A stretch of DNA of 64,000 nucleotides from Streptomyces vinaceus (GCF_008704935.1 NZ_CP023692.1:6983501-7047500), one strand, 5' to 3'; positions 24,666 to 33,600 are shown, counted from the first letter of the stretch. Numbers and translations are program-made. Notes: a model not told the origin generated them from the sequence alone.

Positions 24666-25082
24666 ATGCTGGCAGAGGCGTGGCCGAACGGCGCCGCCTT
24701 CGTCTGGGAGACCTCCGATCAGAGGCTGTGCCACGTCTCCTACGGCCTCATGTCCGAGCGGGCCTGCGCGAGCAACCCTCTGGATCCGCCCGTCAGGACG
24801 CCGACGGGGGTCAGCCCCGTGGCGACGCTCTTCACCGACGGCTGGGTGCAGCTGTTCGCCGCCGACCACGCGGAGGTGATCTCCGCGACCTGCGGCAGCG
24901 AGCCCGTGGAGGTCCGCCGGGTCGGCACGGCCGCGGGAGGCGCGCGCACGCTGTACACCGTGAGGTTCCCGGACTACACGAAGGGCAGCGTCGGGCTCCG
25001 GCTGAGCCACGACGGCACGACCGCCGAGGACCGGCTGCGGCTGGGTGACGTGGGGGAGCGCAGCTGCGAGCCGGTCGCCTGA
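24666..25082 (+). CDS. hypothetical protein, probably a 5'-truncated lipoprotein
   Basis: 138 residues from ATG 24666: WPNGAAFVWETSDQRLCHVS, SPVATLFTDGWVQLFAADHA, VISATCGSEPVEVRRVGT, YTVRFPDYTKGSVGLRLSHD. Two cysteines suggest an exported protein. The same frame is open upstream to 24429 with no ATG/GTG/TTG start, and reads ACHDRDDPSPS then LTVSPSASPSPSAPDLTAVI, which looks like a lipobox Cys followed by the Pro-Ser spacer of an actinobacterial lipoprotein. The signal peptide that should precede it is replaced by the end of the ligase gene. Either translation now begins inside, or the gene is dead. Confidence 0.6.
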   Translation: MLAEAWPNGAAFVWETSDQRLCHVSYGLMSERACASNPLDPPVRTPTGVSPVATLFTDGWVQLFAADHAEVISATCGSEPVEVRRVGTAAGGARTLYTVRFPDYTKGSVGLRLSHDGTTAEDRLRLGDVGERSCEPVA

Positions 25083-25189
25083 CCGCGCCGGGGTGGAAGG
25101 AGCCCGAGCACGGGGTCCGGCGCGCTCGGGATGCGGATCACGGCGTATGCCGGGATGCTGGATGCGCCAGCATTTCCAAGGAGGCCGTA

Positions 25190-25390
25190 ATGTCGATGCT
25201 TGACAAGCTCAAGGGCATGCTCAAGGGCCATGAGGACGTGGCCCGACAAGGGGTGGACAAGGCCGGCGACGCGATCGACGCGAAGACGGGCAACAAGTAC
25301 CAGAGCCAGGTCGACATGGCCCAGCAGAAGATCAACGAGCAGCTGGGAACCGACAACAAGCCGCCTCGGGACACCCCGCCGCAGCCCTGA
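25190..25390 (+). CDS. MT0933/Rv0909-like antitoxin-family protein
   Basis: 66 residues from ATG 25190 with a textbook AAGGAGG 6 bp upstream. The sequence is helical and charged: LDKLKGMLKGHEDVARQGVD, KAGDAIDAKTGNKYQSQVDM, AQQKINEQLG, then a Pro-rich tail. This matches the small antitoxin-like family (PF14013-type) in actinobacteria. No toxin gene sits next to it, so an antitoxin role here is doubtful; many copies are solitary and of unknown function. Confidence 0.85.
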   Translation: MSMLDKLKGMLKGHEDVARQGVDKAGDAIDAKTGNKYQSQVDMAQQKINEQLGTDNKPPRDTPPQP

Positions 25391-25534
25391 CCCCTTGGCA
25401 GGCACCCGGCACCCGGCACCCCGGCGCAGCCGCAAGCCGCCCGAGCCCCCGTACGGCCCGGCCCTCCGCGCCCGGAGCGCCGGGCCGCGCGCATGCTTTT
25501 CGGGCACGCGGTGCGCCAGCGGACGCCGCGGGTG

Positions 25535-26314
25535 TCAGGCGGACCGGGCTCCGGAGCCGGAACCTCGGCCGCCGGTCAGGTTGCGGCCGAGGAGGGGGAG
25601 CAGCTGGTCCCAGTGGCGCTGCGCCGCGGAGGCGTCGAAGGCGTCGGTGTCGGACATGGTGAAGCCGTGGAGGGTACCGGGATAGATCTCGATGGCGTGG
25701 CCGACGCCCGCGCCGTCCAGGGCCCGGCCCAGCTCGTCGATGCCCTCGGGCGACAAGTCGTTCTCGGCCAGCCCGAGGTGGACTTCGGCGGTGAGCTTGC
25801 CGACGAGGCGGTGCGGACTGTCGGGCGCGTCGGTGACCAGGGGGCCGGGGTGGAATCCGGCCGCGGCGGCGACCCGGTCGGGGTGGGCCGCCGCCGTACG
25901 CATCGCCAGGACGGCGCCCATGCAGTAGCCGACCACGCCGACCGGCCCGGAGCTGACCTCGGGCTGGGCGGTGAGGAACCCGAGGTAGGCGTCGGCGTCG
26001 CTCAGGGCGCGTTCGGTCGTGTGCGCCCGGATCAAGGGCATCAGCTCGGCGAAGACCGCGGGCCGCATCTCCGTCGTGATGTGCCCGGGAAGTTCGGTCA
26101 CCGGTGCCGGGCCGTGCCGGTAATAGAGGTTGGGGACGAGCACGTAGTACCCGTGCCCGGCCAACGCGCGCGCCTTCTCCTCCAGTTCGGGCCGCAGGCC
26201 GATGGCGTCCATGTACAGCAGCACCCCCGGGTGCCGCTCGCCGTCGTCGGGGAAGGCGGCGAAGGAGTCGGCCTGGCCGTCCGCGGTGGGTATCTGTAAC
26301 GTCTTGGTGGGCAT
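25535..26314 (-). CDS. dienelactone hydrolase family protein
   Basis: 259 residues from ATG 26314, with GGAAGGAAG upstream. The alpha/beta fold has the Cys nucleophile in GVVGYCMGAVLAM, the acid in LGLAENDLSPEG and the His in YPGTLHGFTMSD. HGYYVLVPNLYYRHG is a family-typical strand/helix. Such enzymes cleave dienelactones in the chlorocatechol branch or act on other lactones and esters. It is divergent from an AraC-type regulator across 89 bp, which suggests control by it. Confidence 0.92.
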   Translation of the reverse strand: MPTKTLQIPTADGQADSFAAFPDDGERHPGVLLYMDAIGLRPELEEKARALAGHGYYVLVPNLYYRHGPAPVTELPGHITTEMRPAVFAELMPLIRAHTTERALSDADAYLGFLTAQPEVSSGPVGVVGYCMGAVLAMRTAAAHPDRVAAAAGFHPGPLVTDAPDSPHRLVGKLTAEVHLGLAENDLSPEGIDELGRALDGAGVGHAIEIYPGTLHGFTMSDTDAFDASAAQRHWDQLLPLLGRNLTGGRGSGSGARSA

Positions 26315-26403
26315 GCTGGATCTTCCTTCCTCGGATGGGTGCCAGTAGATCACTCGCCGCGGCGGCAGAGCCAGCGCCTCGTCGCCAGGGGAGGGGGAGG
26401 GAC

Positions 26404-27276
26404 GTGCAGGTGGGTGCGTACGCGGGCACGACGGGTCGGGGGGTCCGGATGACCCGGGTGGGTGGCCGGTGGCGGGTGACCCGGCCGTGGCCCGCCCCGT
26501 TGCGCCCGTACGTGCACAGCTACGCCGGCTACTGGGAGGCTGGTACGACGCCCTACCGCGTGCGGTTGGTCCCCACGGGCCGGGCGGTCGTGGTGATCAG
26601 CCTGGGGGAGCCGTTCACCCAGGTGCGCCGCCTCGGGGACCCGGGCCCGAGCACCCAGGTGACCGGTTCGCTCGTCGCGGGTCTGGAGGACGGACCCCGG
26701 GTGTGTGACCATCCGGGCGGGCAGGAGGCGATCCGGCTCGAACTGACCCCGCTGGGCGCCTACCGGCTGTTCGCCTTGCCGATGAGCGAGCTGACCAACC
26801 GGGTGGTCGGGCTGGACGACGTCCTCGGGCCGGAGGCCGGCCTGCTGGCGGAGCGGCTGGCGGGTACCGCCGACTGGGGAGCACGCTTCGACCTGCTGGA
26901 CGTCGCGTTATGGGCCCGGATCGAGAGCGGCCCGGTGGCAGCGCCGGAGGTGAGTCACGCCTGGCGACTGCTGGTCCGCGCCGGCGGGACGATCCCGGTC
27001 GCCGGGATCGCGGCCGAAGTGGGCTGGAGCCAGGGCCACTTGGTGCGCCGCTTCACCGAACAGGTAGGTCTGACGCCCAAGATGTCCGCCCGCGTACTGC
27101 GTTTCCACCGGGCCATGAGGCTGCTCACGCGTGAGGGCTCGAACCTGGCCGAGGTGACGGCGGCCTGCGGCTTCTACGACCAGGCGCACCTCAACCGGGA
27201 GTTCCGCGCGCTGGCGGAGACCACTCCGGGCCGGATCGCCGCCGCCCGCGTGACGGAGGGGGCGCTCGCCCTGTGA
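26404..27276 (+). CDS. AraC-family transcriptional regulator
   Basis: 290 residues from GTG 26404 with a GGGAGGGGGAGGG purine run directly upstream. The N-terminal ~170 residues form a sensor domain (YRVRLVPTGRAVVVISLGEP; GQEAIRLELTPLGAYRLFAL). The C-terminal pair of HTHs reads VAGIAAEVGWSQGHLVRRF and NLAEVTAACGFYDQAHLNREF, followed by TPGRI. It resembles the AraC regulators that lack a cupin histidine pair. It probably controls the divergent dienelactone hydrolase. Confidence 0.9.
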   Translation: MQVGAYAGTTGRGVRMTRVGGRWRVTRPWPAPLRPYVHSYAGYWEAGTTPYRVRLVPTGRAVVVISLGEPFTQVRRLGDPGPSTQVTGSLVAGLEDGPRVCDHPGGQEAIRLELTPLGAYRLFALPMSELTNRVVGLDDVLGPEAGLLAERLAGTADWGARFDLLDVALWARIESGPVAAPEVSHAWRLLVRAGGTIPVAGIAAEVGWSQGHLVRRFTEQVGLTPKMSARVLRFHRAMRLLTREGSNLAEVTAACGFYDQAHLNREFRALAETTPGRIAAARVTEGALAL

Positions 27277-27454
27277 GGGCCGGGGTCAAATTTGTCCAAG
27301 CCAGGGCGTGTGCGCGTCGCTAGTGTCTCGGTTCGTAGTTGATCAGGCACCCGAGCCCGGGAAGCGCTCCGGCCGCGCGCGGACGAGGTCTTCGGCCGGC
27401 GGCCCGGGGCGGAGCCGGGCAGGGGTGACCTGGCCCGGACTTGGGGAGCATTCG

Positions 27455-27577
27455 ATGGAAGACCTGCTGCGCATCCTGGTGGCCGGCGCGCTGAGCGGCG
27501 GATTGATCGGTCTGGCGGGAGCCCTCGGCCGAAACCGCCGCAGGCGCCGGGAGAACGGCGGATCCGACCACCGCTGA
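27455..27577 (+). CDS. 40-residue membrane peptide
   Basis: ATG 27455 with GGGGAG 6 bp upstream. One hydrophobic helix (LLRILVAGALSGGLIGLAGA) is followed by an Arg tail (RNRRRRREN). The strong SD and clean ending make it a plausible small protein. No homologue is recognised. Confidence 0.5.
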   Translation: MEDLLRILVAGALSGGLIGLAGALGRNRRRRRENGGSDHR

Positions 27578-27660
27578 CCCGGCGCGGCCGGACGCCGACG
27601 ACGGCGAGGGTGCCGCCGACCGGCTCGCGCCTCACCGACTGCGAGGAGGCGGCCGACCGC

Positions 27661-27699
27661 CCGGATGTCGCCGAGCACGGGGGTGTCGGCGACATCCGG
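27661..27699. terminator. bidirectional terminator hairpin
   Basis: A perfect 14-bp stem (CCGGATGTCGCCGA / TCGGCGACATCCGG) with an 11-nt loop lies between the small membrane peptide gene and the converging PKD gene. Confidence 0.85.
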
Positions 27700-27712
27700 C
27701 GTCAGCGTCCGG

Positions 27713-27758
27713 CGTCAGTTCTTCACGTGGGTGCCCGTCAGTTCTTCTCGTACGTGCC
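27713..27758. repeat. imperfect 23-bp tandem duplication over a stop codon
   Basis: CGTCAGTTCTTC occurs at 27713 and 27736, and the 11 bases after each copy match at 8 positions. The second copy contains the TGA of the PKD gene. It looks like a recent slip duplication at the gene end. Confidence 0.6.
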
Positions 27759-29405
27759 GAAGATGTCGACGATCAGGTCGGTCGGCTCCCAGCCCCGGTT
27801 CCAGATGTCGACGACACCGCTGGTGCCGGTGCTCGCCTGGACCAGGTTGGAGACGGTGGCGCCCTTCGTCCAGTTCAGGACGGAGGAGTCCGGAGGGGTC
27901 GGCCGGACCGCCTTGCCGGCGATGCGGTCGGCGACGGTGCTGGGGTCCGGGGCGACCGCGAGGTGTCCGCTGCCCTGCGTGTTGGTCACCGTGAGGTTGA
28001 GGACGACGGCCTCCAGCGCCCTGCCGCTCGTCCACATGGTCTCGTAGTGGTAGTCCTGGCCGGCGAGCGGCCAGGTGCCGGTCCGCGAGTCGAACCTGCG
28101 CTCGGGCTCCATCGGCAGGTAGGCGGCCTTGCCGTCGGCGCTGTAGTAGCCGGTGACGTCCACGATCACATCGGCCGGGTCCCAGGCGCCGTTGCGGATG
28201 TTGATCTTGCCGTCCGGTCCGACCGGCACGATCACCGCGTTGGCGACCGTCTGGCCCGCGGTGAAGTTCACGCTCGACGTGGACGGCGCCTGCTGACCGC
28301 TCGGGAACGCGGTCAGGTGGCCGGAGCCCTTGGGTCCGGTGGCGGTGATGTTGAGGGCCACGGCCGTGACGCCGGCGGCGGGCAGCCCGCCCTGGCCGGC
28401 CACTTGGACGCCGAAGGTGGTCCGACCGGCGACCGGGCCCGCGGCCGCGCCCAGTCCGGTGCGGGTGTCGACGAGCCGGGACGGCTTGACCGAGGTGTAT
28501 CCGCTCGCGGCGGAGCGGGTGAAGTAGCCCGTCACGTCGGCGATCAGGTCCACCGGGCCCTCGCTGCGGTTGGCCAGCTCGACGTACCCGTCCTCGCCGA
28601 CCGGAACGATCGCCAGGTTCGGTACGGTCTGCCCCGCCACGAAGTTGACGTTCGAGGTGGCCGGCTGCTTCGTGCCGGAGGCGTAGGCGATCACGTGCCC
28701 GCCCGAGGAGGCGTTGGTGGCGGTGATGTTCAGGGCCACGGCGGTCACGCCGGCCGGGATGCCGCCGTTGCCCGCGATCTTCACCCGGGTGGTGGTGTAC
28801 GGGGCGACGGGCCGGCCGGCCGGGGCGCCGGTACCGGTGCCGTCGCGGGTGTCGAGCAGTCGGGTGGGCGTGTGCGGGGTGAACTCGGAGCCGTCCAGGA
28901 CGATGTCCTGGGTGGTGGTCGCGCTCACCTTGTGGTAGGTGTCGGTGGCCGTGATCGTGATCTTGTGGGCGCCGACTTCGGCGTACCTGTGGTTCACGTA
29001 CACGTTGGTGCCGGCCGGGCCGTACTCGCGGTCGATGGTGCCGTCGCCCCAGTCGATGTCGTAGGCGACGAAGCTGTTGGTGAGGTCGGTGCTGGCGGAT
29101 GTAGCCAGTCCCACGCTGTGCGCGTTGGAGTTGACCGCGCCCATGAACACGTCGAAGTACTCGCCCTGCCGCGCGCCTGCCGACGCGGCGGATCGGGCCG
29201 TCGCGTCGGCCTTGGCCTTCGCCTGCTGCGCGGCGAGGTCCCTGACGGCGGCGTCCTTCGCGGAACCGGCAGCGGGGGCCGGTGAGGTGGCGGTCGCGGC
29301 CCGGCCGGGGTCGGCGGACGGTCCGGCTGCCTGGGCCGTGACGGGTACGAAGCCGACGGCTGCCGCGGCGACGGCGGCGGAGATCATGACGCGGTGACGG
29401 TACAC
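27738..29405 (-). CDS. secreted PKD-domain protein with three ~125-residue repeats
   Basis: 555 residues. A signal peptide ends near AQA. An Ala-rich spacer precedes a PKD-like domain (NSFVAYDIDWGDGTI, YAEVGAHKITITATDTYHK). Then three copies of a beta repeat follow: RLLDTRDGTGTGAPAG ... VNFVAGQTVPNLAIVPVGED; RLVDTRTGLGAAAG ... VNFTAGQTVANAVIVPVGPD; RRFDSRTGTWPLAG ... LNWTKGATVSNLVQASTG. Each ends in D-L/V-I-x-D-V-T-G-Y-Y/F. These repeats are widespread in exported actinobacterial proteins and probably form an adhesive or ligand-binding stalk. The third copy is the most divergent. No LPXTG is seen. Confidence 0.85.
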   Translation of the reverse strand: MYRHRVMISAAVAAAAVGFVPVTAQAAGPSADPGRAATATSPAPAAGSAKDAAVRDLAAQQAKAKADATARSAASAGARQGEYFDVFMGAVNSNAHSVGLATSASTDLTNSFVAYDIDWGDGTIDREYGPAGTNVYVNHRYAEVGAHKITITATDTYHKVSATTTQDIVLDGSEFTPHTPTRLLDTRDGTGTGAPAGRPVAPYTTTRVKIAGNGGIPAGVTAVALNITATNASSGGHVIAYASGTKQPATSNVNFVAGQTVPNLAIVPVGEDGYVELANRSEGPVDLIADVTGYFTRSAASGYTSVKPSRLVDTRTGLGAAAGPVAGRTTFGVQVAGQGGLPAAGVTAVALNITATGPKGSGHLTAFPSGQQAPSTSSVNFTAGQTVANAVIVPVGPDGKINIRNGAWDPADVIVDVTGYYSADGKAAYLPMEPERRFDSRTGTWPLAGQDYHYETMWTSGRALEAVVLNLTVTNTQGSGHLAVAPDPSTVADRIAGKAVRPTPPDSSVLNWTKGATVSNLVQASTGTSGVVDIWNRGWEPTDLIVDIFGTYEKN

Positions 29406-29449
29406 CGGCCCCCCAATTTGTTGAATCAGTTCAAAAAGTCATGATCAGA

Positions 29450-30097
29450 TTACATGAGGCCGGAGGGCCCTTCCTTGGGCAGGGGCAGCCATTCGGGGCG
29501 GTCGAGGAAGGCGAGTACGGCCCGCTTCTCGGGGAGGTGGACCTCCGGCAGGTCGATCTCGGGCAGCGTGATCTCGCCCTGCCGCACGAAACCGATCCGG
29601 CCCAGCAGGGCGATCGCCTTCTCGTTGCGGGCGTCGGGCTCGCCCACCGCGCGCAGGACGGCCGGGTCGCGGAAGGTGAAGCGGAGGAGCGAGGTGATGA
29701 GGGTCCGGCTGAAGCCGGGGCGGGGCCGGCCGGAGATCGGCGCGAGCATGAGGTGGACGCCGATGTCACCCTCCCGCACCTCGTAGCACTCGCTGACCCG
29801 GTCCTCCTCCGGCTGGTACGTCTGGAAGAGCGCCACCGGCTCGTCGTCGAGCCGGACCATGTACGCGTGATGGGTGTCCCGGCGGTCCACGTCCTCGTAG
29901 ATCTCCCGCACCAGCTCCCGGCTGGCTCCGTTCATGCCCCAGAATTCGGCACGCTCCTCGGCGACCCAGGCGTGCAGCACGGCGGAGTCCGCGGCCGGGT
30001 CGACGGGGGTGAAGCGGACGGTGCCGAAGTCCTCGACCGTGTCGGTGAAGACGTCCGCGCGCGGGGTGGTGGTGAGGACGGTGGACTCGGGTCTCAT
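29450..30097 (-). CDS. siderophore-type GNAT acyltransferase (IucB/AlcB-like)
   Basis: 215 residues from ATG 30097. The fold matches the IucB/RhbD/MbtK-type N-acyltransferases: RFTPVDPAADSAVLHAWVAE, EFWGMNGASRELVREIYEDV (the WG/W-x-M signature), HHAYMVRLDDEPVALFQTYQ, GDIGVHLMLAPISGRPRPGF and EPDARNEKAIALLGRIGF. Members transfer an acyl group from CoA to a hydroxylamine during siderophore assembly. It is monocistronic, and an iron box lies 65 bp upstream. No NIS synthetase or hydroxylase lies nearby, so it may act in trans on a cluster elsewhere or on a different amine. Confidence 0.88.
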   Translation of the reverse strand: MRPESTVLTTTPRADVFTDTVEDFGTVRFTPVDPAADSAVLHAWVAEERAEFWGMNGASRELVREIYEDVDRRDTHHAYMVRLDDEPVALFQTYQPEEDRVSECYEVREGDIGVHLMLAPISGRPRPGFSRTLITSLLRFTFRDPAVLRAVGEPDARNEKAIALLGRIGFVRQGEITLPEIDLPEVHLPEKRAVLAFLDRPEWLPLPKEGPSGLM

Positions 30098-30162
30098 GCG
30101 GTCTCGGTTCCTTCGTGACGGCGGGTCCGGTCGGCGACGGGCGTGCCGGCCCCACGAGATCA

Positions 30163-30181
30163 TTAGGTTAGGCTGGCCTAA
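30163..30181 (-). promoter_or_regulatory. iron box (DmdR/IdeR-type)
   Basis: TTAGGTTAGGCTGGCCTAA matches the 19-bp actinobacterial iron box at nearly every position. It lies 66 bp upstream of the acyltransferase. Iron-dependent repression of that gene is strongly suggested; binding itself is untested here. Confidence 0.88.
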
Positions 30182-30516
30182 CTATAGATCCTGATTGGCT
30201 TGATCTGGTACGCGGTGGTCGCGAAATGGCGTCGAAGCGCGCCCGGCTCCGCTCGATCAGGCCGCCGGCCGGTCGTGTCGCCGCCGCATCGGTCTCCTGT
30301 GTGTCCCACAGGCCCCGCGCGAGTTACTGCCGCGTCGGGAGGATCGACGCGCGCCGCCTCCGCCGGCGGGAACATGGCCGAACTCCTTCGAAATCCGACT
30401 GCCGTTCGTCTGGCGTATCCACCGCCGTCACGTCAGGCTCCCTCTCCGGTAGCCCCGGCACGTTGTCCTGGGTGCGCTCAAGCACTCCTCGATCAAAAGC
30501 AGAGGTCACTCTCGCC

Positions 30517-32586
30517 ATGGCAGAACTGAACCGCCGCCGCTTTCTCCAGCTCACCGGCGGCGCCGCCGCCCTGACCCTGCTCAACGAGAGCATCGCGCGC
30601 GCCGCCGCCATCCCCGCGCAGGGGACGACCGGGACGATCGCGGACGTCGAGCACGTCGTGGTCCTGATGCAGGAGAACCGTTCCTTCGACCACTACTTCG
30701 GCGCGCTCCGCGGCATCCGCGGCTTCGGCGACCCGCGGCCGGTGACCCTGCCCAGCGGCAAGTCCGTCTGGCACCAGAGCGACAATGCCGGCAAGGAGAC
30801 GCTGCCCTTCCGGCCGCCGTCGGACGACCTCGGCATGGAGTACCTCCAGGGCCTCAACCACGACTGGGCCGGCGGCCAGAGCGCCTTCAACAAGGGCAAG
30901 TACGACAATTGGGTGCCCGCCAAGACGCCGGCCACCATGGCCCACCTGACGCGCGAGGACATCCCGTTCCACTACGCGCTCGCCGACGCCTTCACCATCT
31001 GCGACGCCTACCACTGCTCGTTCATCGGCTCGACCGACCCGAACCGCTACTACCTCTGGTCCGGCCACACCGGCAACGACGGCAAGGGCGGCGGCCCGGT
31101 CCTCAACAACGCCGAGGCCGGCTACAGCTGGACCACCTACCCCGAGCGCCTGGAAGCGGCCGGCGTCTCCTGGAAGGTCTACCAGGACATCGGCGACGGC
31201 CTCGACGCCGCCGGTTCCTGGGGCTGGATCAATGACGCCTTCCGCGGCAACTACGGCGACAACTCGCTGCTGTACTTCAACAACTACCGCGGCGCCCAGC
31301 CCGGCAATCCGCTGTACGAGAAGGCCCGCACGGGCACCAACGCCAAGGCGGGCGAGGGCTACTTCGACAAGCTGCGCGCGGACGTCACCGCCGGCACGCT
31401 GCCCCAGGTCTCCTGGATCGCCGCGCCCGAGGCCTTCAGCGAGCACTCCAACTGGCCGGCCAACTTCGGCGCCTGGTACATCGCGCAGGTCCTGGACGCG
31501 CTGACGTCCAACCCCGACGTGTGGGCCCGGACCGCGCTGTTCATCACGTACGACGAGAACGACGGCTTCTTCGACCACGTCGTGCCGCCGTACGCCCCCG
31601 CCGACGCCAACCAGGGCCTGTCGACCGTGTCCACCACGCTCGACGTCTTCCCCGGCAAGGCCGGCTACGTCGCCGGACCGTACGGTCTGGGCCCGCGCGT
31701 CCCGATGCTCGTCGTCTCGCCGTGGAGCACCGGCGGCTACTCCTGCTCCGAGACCTTCGACCACACCTCGGTCATCCGCTTCATGGAGAAGCGCTTCGGC
31801 GTGCAGGAGCCCAACATCTCGCCGTGGCGCCGCGCCGTCTGCGGTGACCTGACCTCGGCCTTCGACTTCGCGCGCACGGACACCAACGCGGTCCGGCTGC
31901 CCGACACCGGTCCGTGGGAACCGCAGGACCGCGAGCGCCACCCCAACTTCCTGGCCACCCCGCCGGCCGTGGGGGCCATGCCGCGCCAGGAGAAGGGCCT
32001 GTGCAACACCCGTCCGCTGAAGTACGCCCCGTACGTGGACGGCGCCGCACTCACCGGCGAGGGCAAGTTCCGGCTGACGTTCAGCGGCGGCCCGGACCTG
32101 GGTGCGCAGTTCTACGTCACCTCCGCCAACCGGACCGACGCCCCCTGGACGTACACCACCGAGGCCGGCAAGTCGATCTCGGACACCTGGAACACCGTCT
32201 ACTCGGCCGGCCTCACCGACCTGACCGTCCACGGTCCCAACGGCTTCCTGCGCGGCTTCCGCAACCCCGGCACCACCCCCGGCCCGGAGGTCACCGCGCG
32301 CCACAACGCCACCACGGGCAACCTGGACCTCACCCTCACCAACGCGGGTGCGTCCACCGCCACGCTCACGGTCACCAACGCGTATGGCGGCGGGCCGAAG
32401 CGCCTCACGGTCGCCAAGGGCGCCACCACCACGTACAGCGTCCCGCTGCGGAACACGCGTCGCTGGTACGACGTGACGGTCACCGCGTCCGAGTTCCCGG
32501 ACTTCGGCCGCCGCTTCGCCGGCAAGGTGGAGAACGGCGCGGCCGGCCTCTCGGACCCGGGCATCCTGACGGAGCAGGGGTCCTGA
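30517..32586 (+). CDS. Tat-exported phospholipase C (phosphocholine-specific type)
   Basis: 689 residues from ATG 30517. The Tat signal is NRRRFLQLTGGAAALTLL. The phosphoesterase domain has VVVLMQENRSFDHYFGAL, AYHCSFIGSTDPNRYYLWSG, FITYDENDGFFDHVVPP and FDHTSVIRFMEKRFG, which carry the conserved E, N, D and H residues of this family. Two C-terminal DUF756-type beta domains follow (FRLTFSGGPDLGAQFYV and NLDLTLTNAGASTATLTV). It would hydrolyse phospholipids outside the cell to release phosphocholine or another head group. The 335-bp upstream gap (30182-30516) has no gene; a possible PhoP site is at 30404-30425. Confidence 0.95.
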   Translation: MAELNRRRFLQLTGGAAALTLLNESIARAAAIPAQGTTGTIADVEHVVVLMQENRSFDHYFGALRGIRGFGDPRPVTLPSGKSVWHQSDNAGKETLPFRPPSDDLGMEYLQGLNHDWAGGQSAFNKGKYDNWVPAKTPATMAHLTREDIPFHYALADAFTICDAYHCSFIGSTDPNRYYLWSGHTGNDGKGGGPVLNNAEAGYSWTTYPERLEAAGVSWKVYQDIGDGLDAAGSWGWINDAFRGNYGDNSLLYFNNYRGAQPGNPLYEKARTGTNAKAGEGYFDKLRADVTAGTLPQVSWIAAPEAFSEHSNWPANFGAWYIAQVLDALTSNPDVWARTALFITYDENDGFFDHVVPPYAPADANQGLSTVSTTLDVFPGKAGYVAGPYGLGPRVPMLVVSPWSTGGYSCSETFDHTSVIRFMEKRFGVQEPNISPWRRAVCGDLTSAFDFARTDTNAVRLPDTGPWEPQDRERHPNFLATPPAVGAMPRQEKGLCNTRPLKYAPYVDGAALTGEGKFRLTFSGGPDLGAQFYVTSANRTDAPWTYTTEAGKSISDTWNTVYSAGLTDLTVHGPNGFLRGFRNPGTTPGPEVTARHNATTGNLDLTLTNAGASTATLTVTNAYGGGPKRLTVAKGATTTYSVPLRNTRRWYDVTVTASEFPDFGRRFAGKVENGAAGLSDPGILTEQGS

Positions 32587-32737
32587 GGAACCGGCCCCGA
32601 CGAAGGCCCGGTCCGGCTGACGCGTCGACGCCGAGGCCGAGCTGACGCCGACCCCGATGTCGAGCTGACGCTCCGCCGCCGGCCCGAGCCCTGCTCCGCG
32701 GAACCCTCCGCGGAGCGGGGCCACCCGCGCGGCGCGC

Positions 32738-33070
32738 TCATGCCTCCCGGGCGGCCAGGGTGCGCGCGGCGGTCTTCTCCAGGTGCGCGCCGAACAGCGC
32801 GGCCGGGTCCTCCACGCCGAGCCGGTGGAGGGCGACCATCGCCGTCACCAGTACGTCGCACACCTCCGCCTCCACGTCCTGCCACGAGTGGGACCGGCCC
32901 TTGCGGGGATTGGTGCCGGTGGCGCCGATGACGGCCTGGGCGGCCTCGCCGAACTCCTCCCCGATCTTGAGCACTTGCAGGATCCGGCGCTGCTCGGCGG
33001 GGACATGGGCGGTGGCCTCGTCCAGGAAGGCGGCGAGCTCCCCGGTGACGGCCCAGGCGTTCTTCTCCAC
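32738..33070 (-). CDS. MazG-like nucleotide pyrophosphohydrolase
   Basis: 110 residues. The all-alpha NTP-PPase motifs are KIGEEFGEAAQAVIG (E-E-x2-E) and WQDVEAEVCDVLVTAMVAL (E-x3-D), which hold the Mg2+ ions. It has the length of single-domain MazG proteins. It likely hydrolyses a non-canonical or excess NTP to NMP and pyrophosphate. It is preceded by GGGGAACC and stands alone. Confidence 0.92.
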   Translation of the reverse strand: MEKNAWAVTGELAAFLDEATAHVPAEQRRILQVLKIGEEFGEAAQAVIGATGTNPRKGRSHSWQDVEAEVCDVLVTAMVALHRLGVEDPAALFGAHLEKTAARTLAAREA

Positions 33071-33265
33071 GGTGGTTCCCCTTCGTCCGGCTGGTGTCGC
33101 TTCTCAGTGCCAAGAACGAACGGGACGGCGTTCCGGATGCTCTGCCGGAACCGTGGTGCACCTCACGGCGGGACCGACCCGGTGCGCCCGCGCTCGTCCC
33201 CCCGCGCCCGCCAGGAAGAAGCGGCCCGCCAGGCCCAGGGCCGCCTCGACCTCCGCGGGCGCGGA

Positions 33266-33600
33266 CTACGGGTCCGGTCCGAAGAAGGCGGGCGGACCGT
33301 CCACGACCATGCTCACCCACCAGGCGAGGGCCCCGTTGAACGCGAGGGCCGGCCAGGACAGGACCCGCACGGCCTGTGCCGGTCCGCCGTCCGGCGGGCG
33401 CAGCAGGAGCAGGCGCCGCAGCCTCCCCGGTCCTGCGCGGGGGCGGCGCGCCGCCTCCTCGAAGCCGCGCACCGACTCGTAGCACTCGTCGAGCCTGTGG
33501 CCCGGCTCCGGGCGTCGCGCCGGTCCCTGAGGACGAGGCCGATCGCGCCGACCGCACCGCTCCGCCCGGCCGTTCGGGTGGTCGCCGCGGGAGCCGGATG
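33266..33600 (-). pseudogene. possible remnant of a small membrane protein gene
   Basis: The last ~90 codons down to TGA 33266 look coding: LDECYESVRGFEEAARRPRA, RLRRLLLLRPPDGGPAQAVR, VLSWPALAFNGALAWWVSMV and DGPPAFFGPDP, the last with a membrane helix. Upstream the sense continues in a different frame (AVGAIGLVLRDRRDA, a second hydrophobic stretch), and no start is seen in either. I read it as a frameshifted remnant. The rest of 33071-33752 shows nothing else I can support. Confidence 0.35.
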
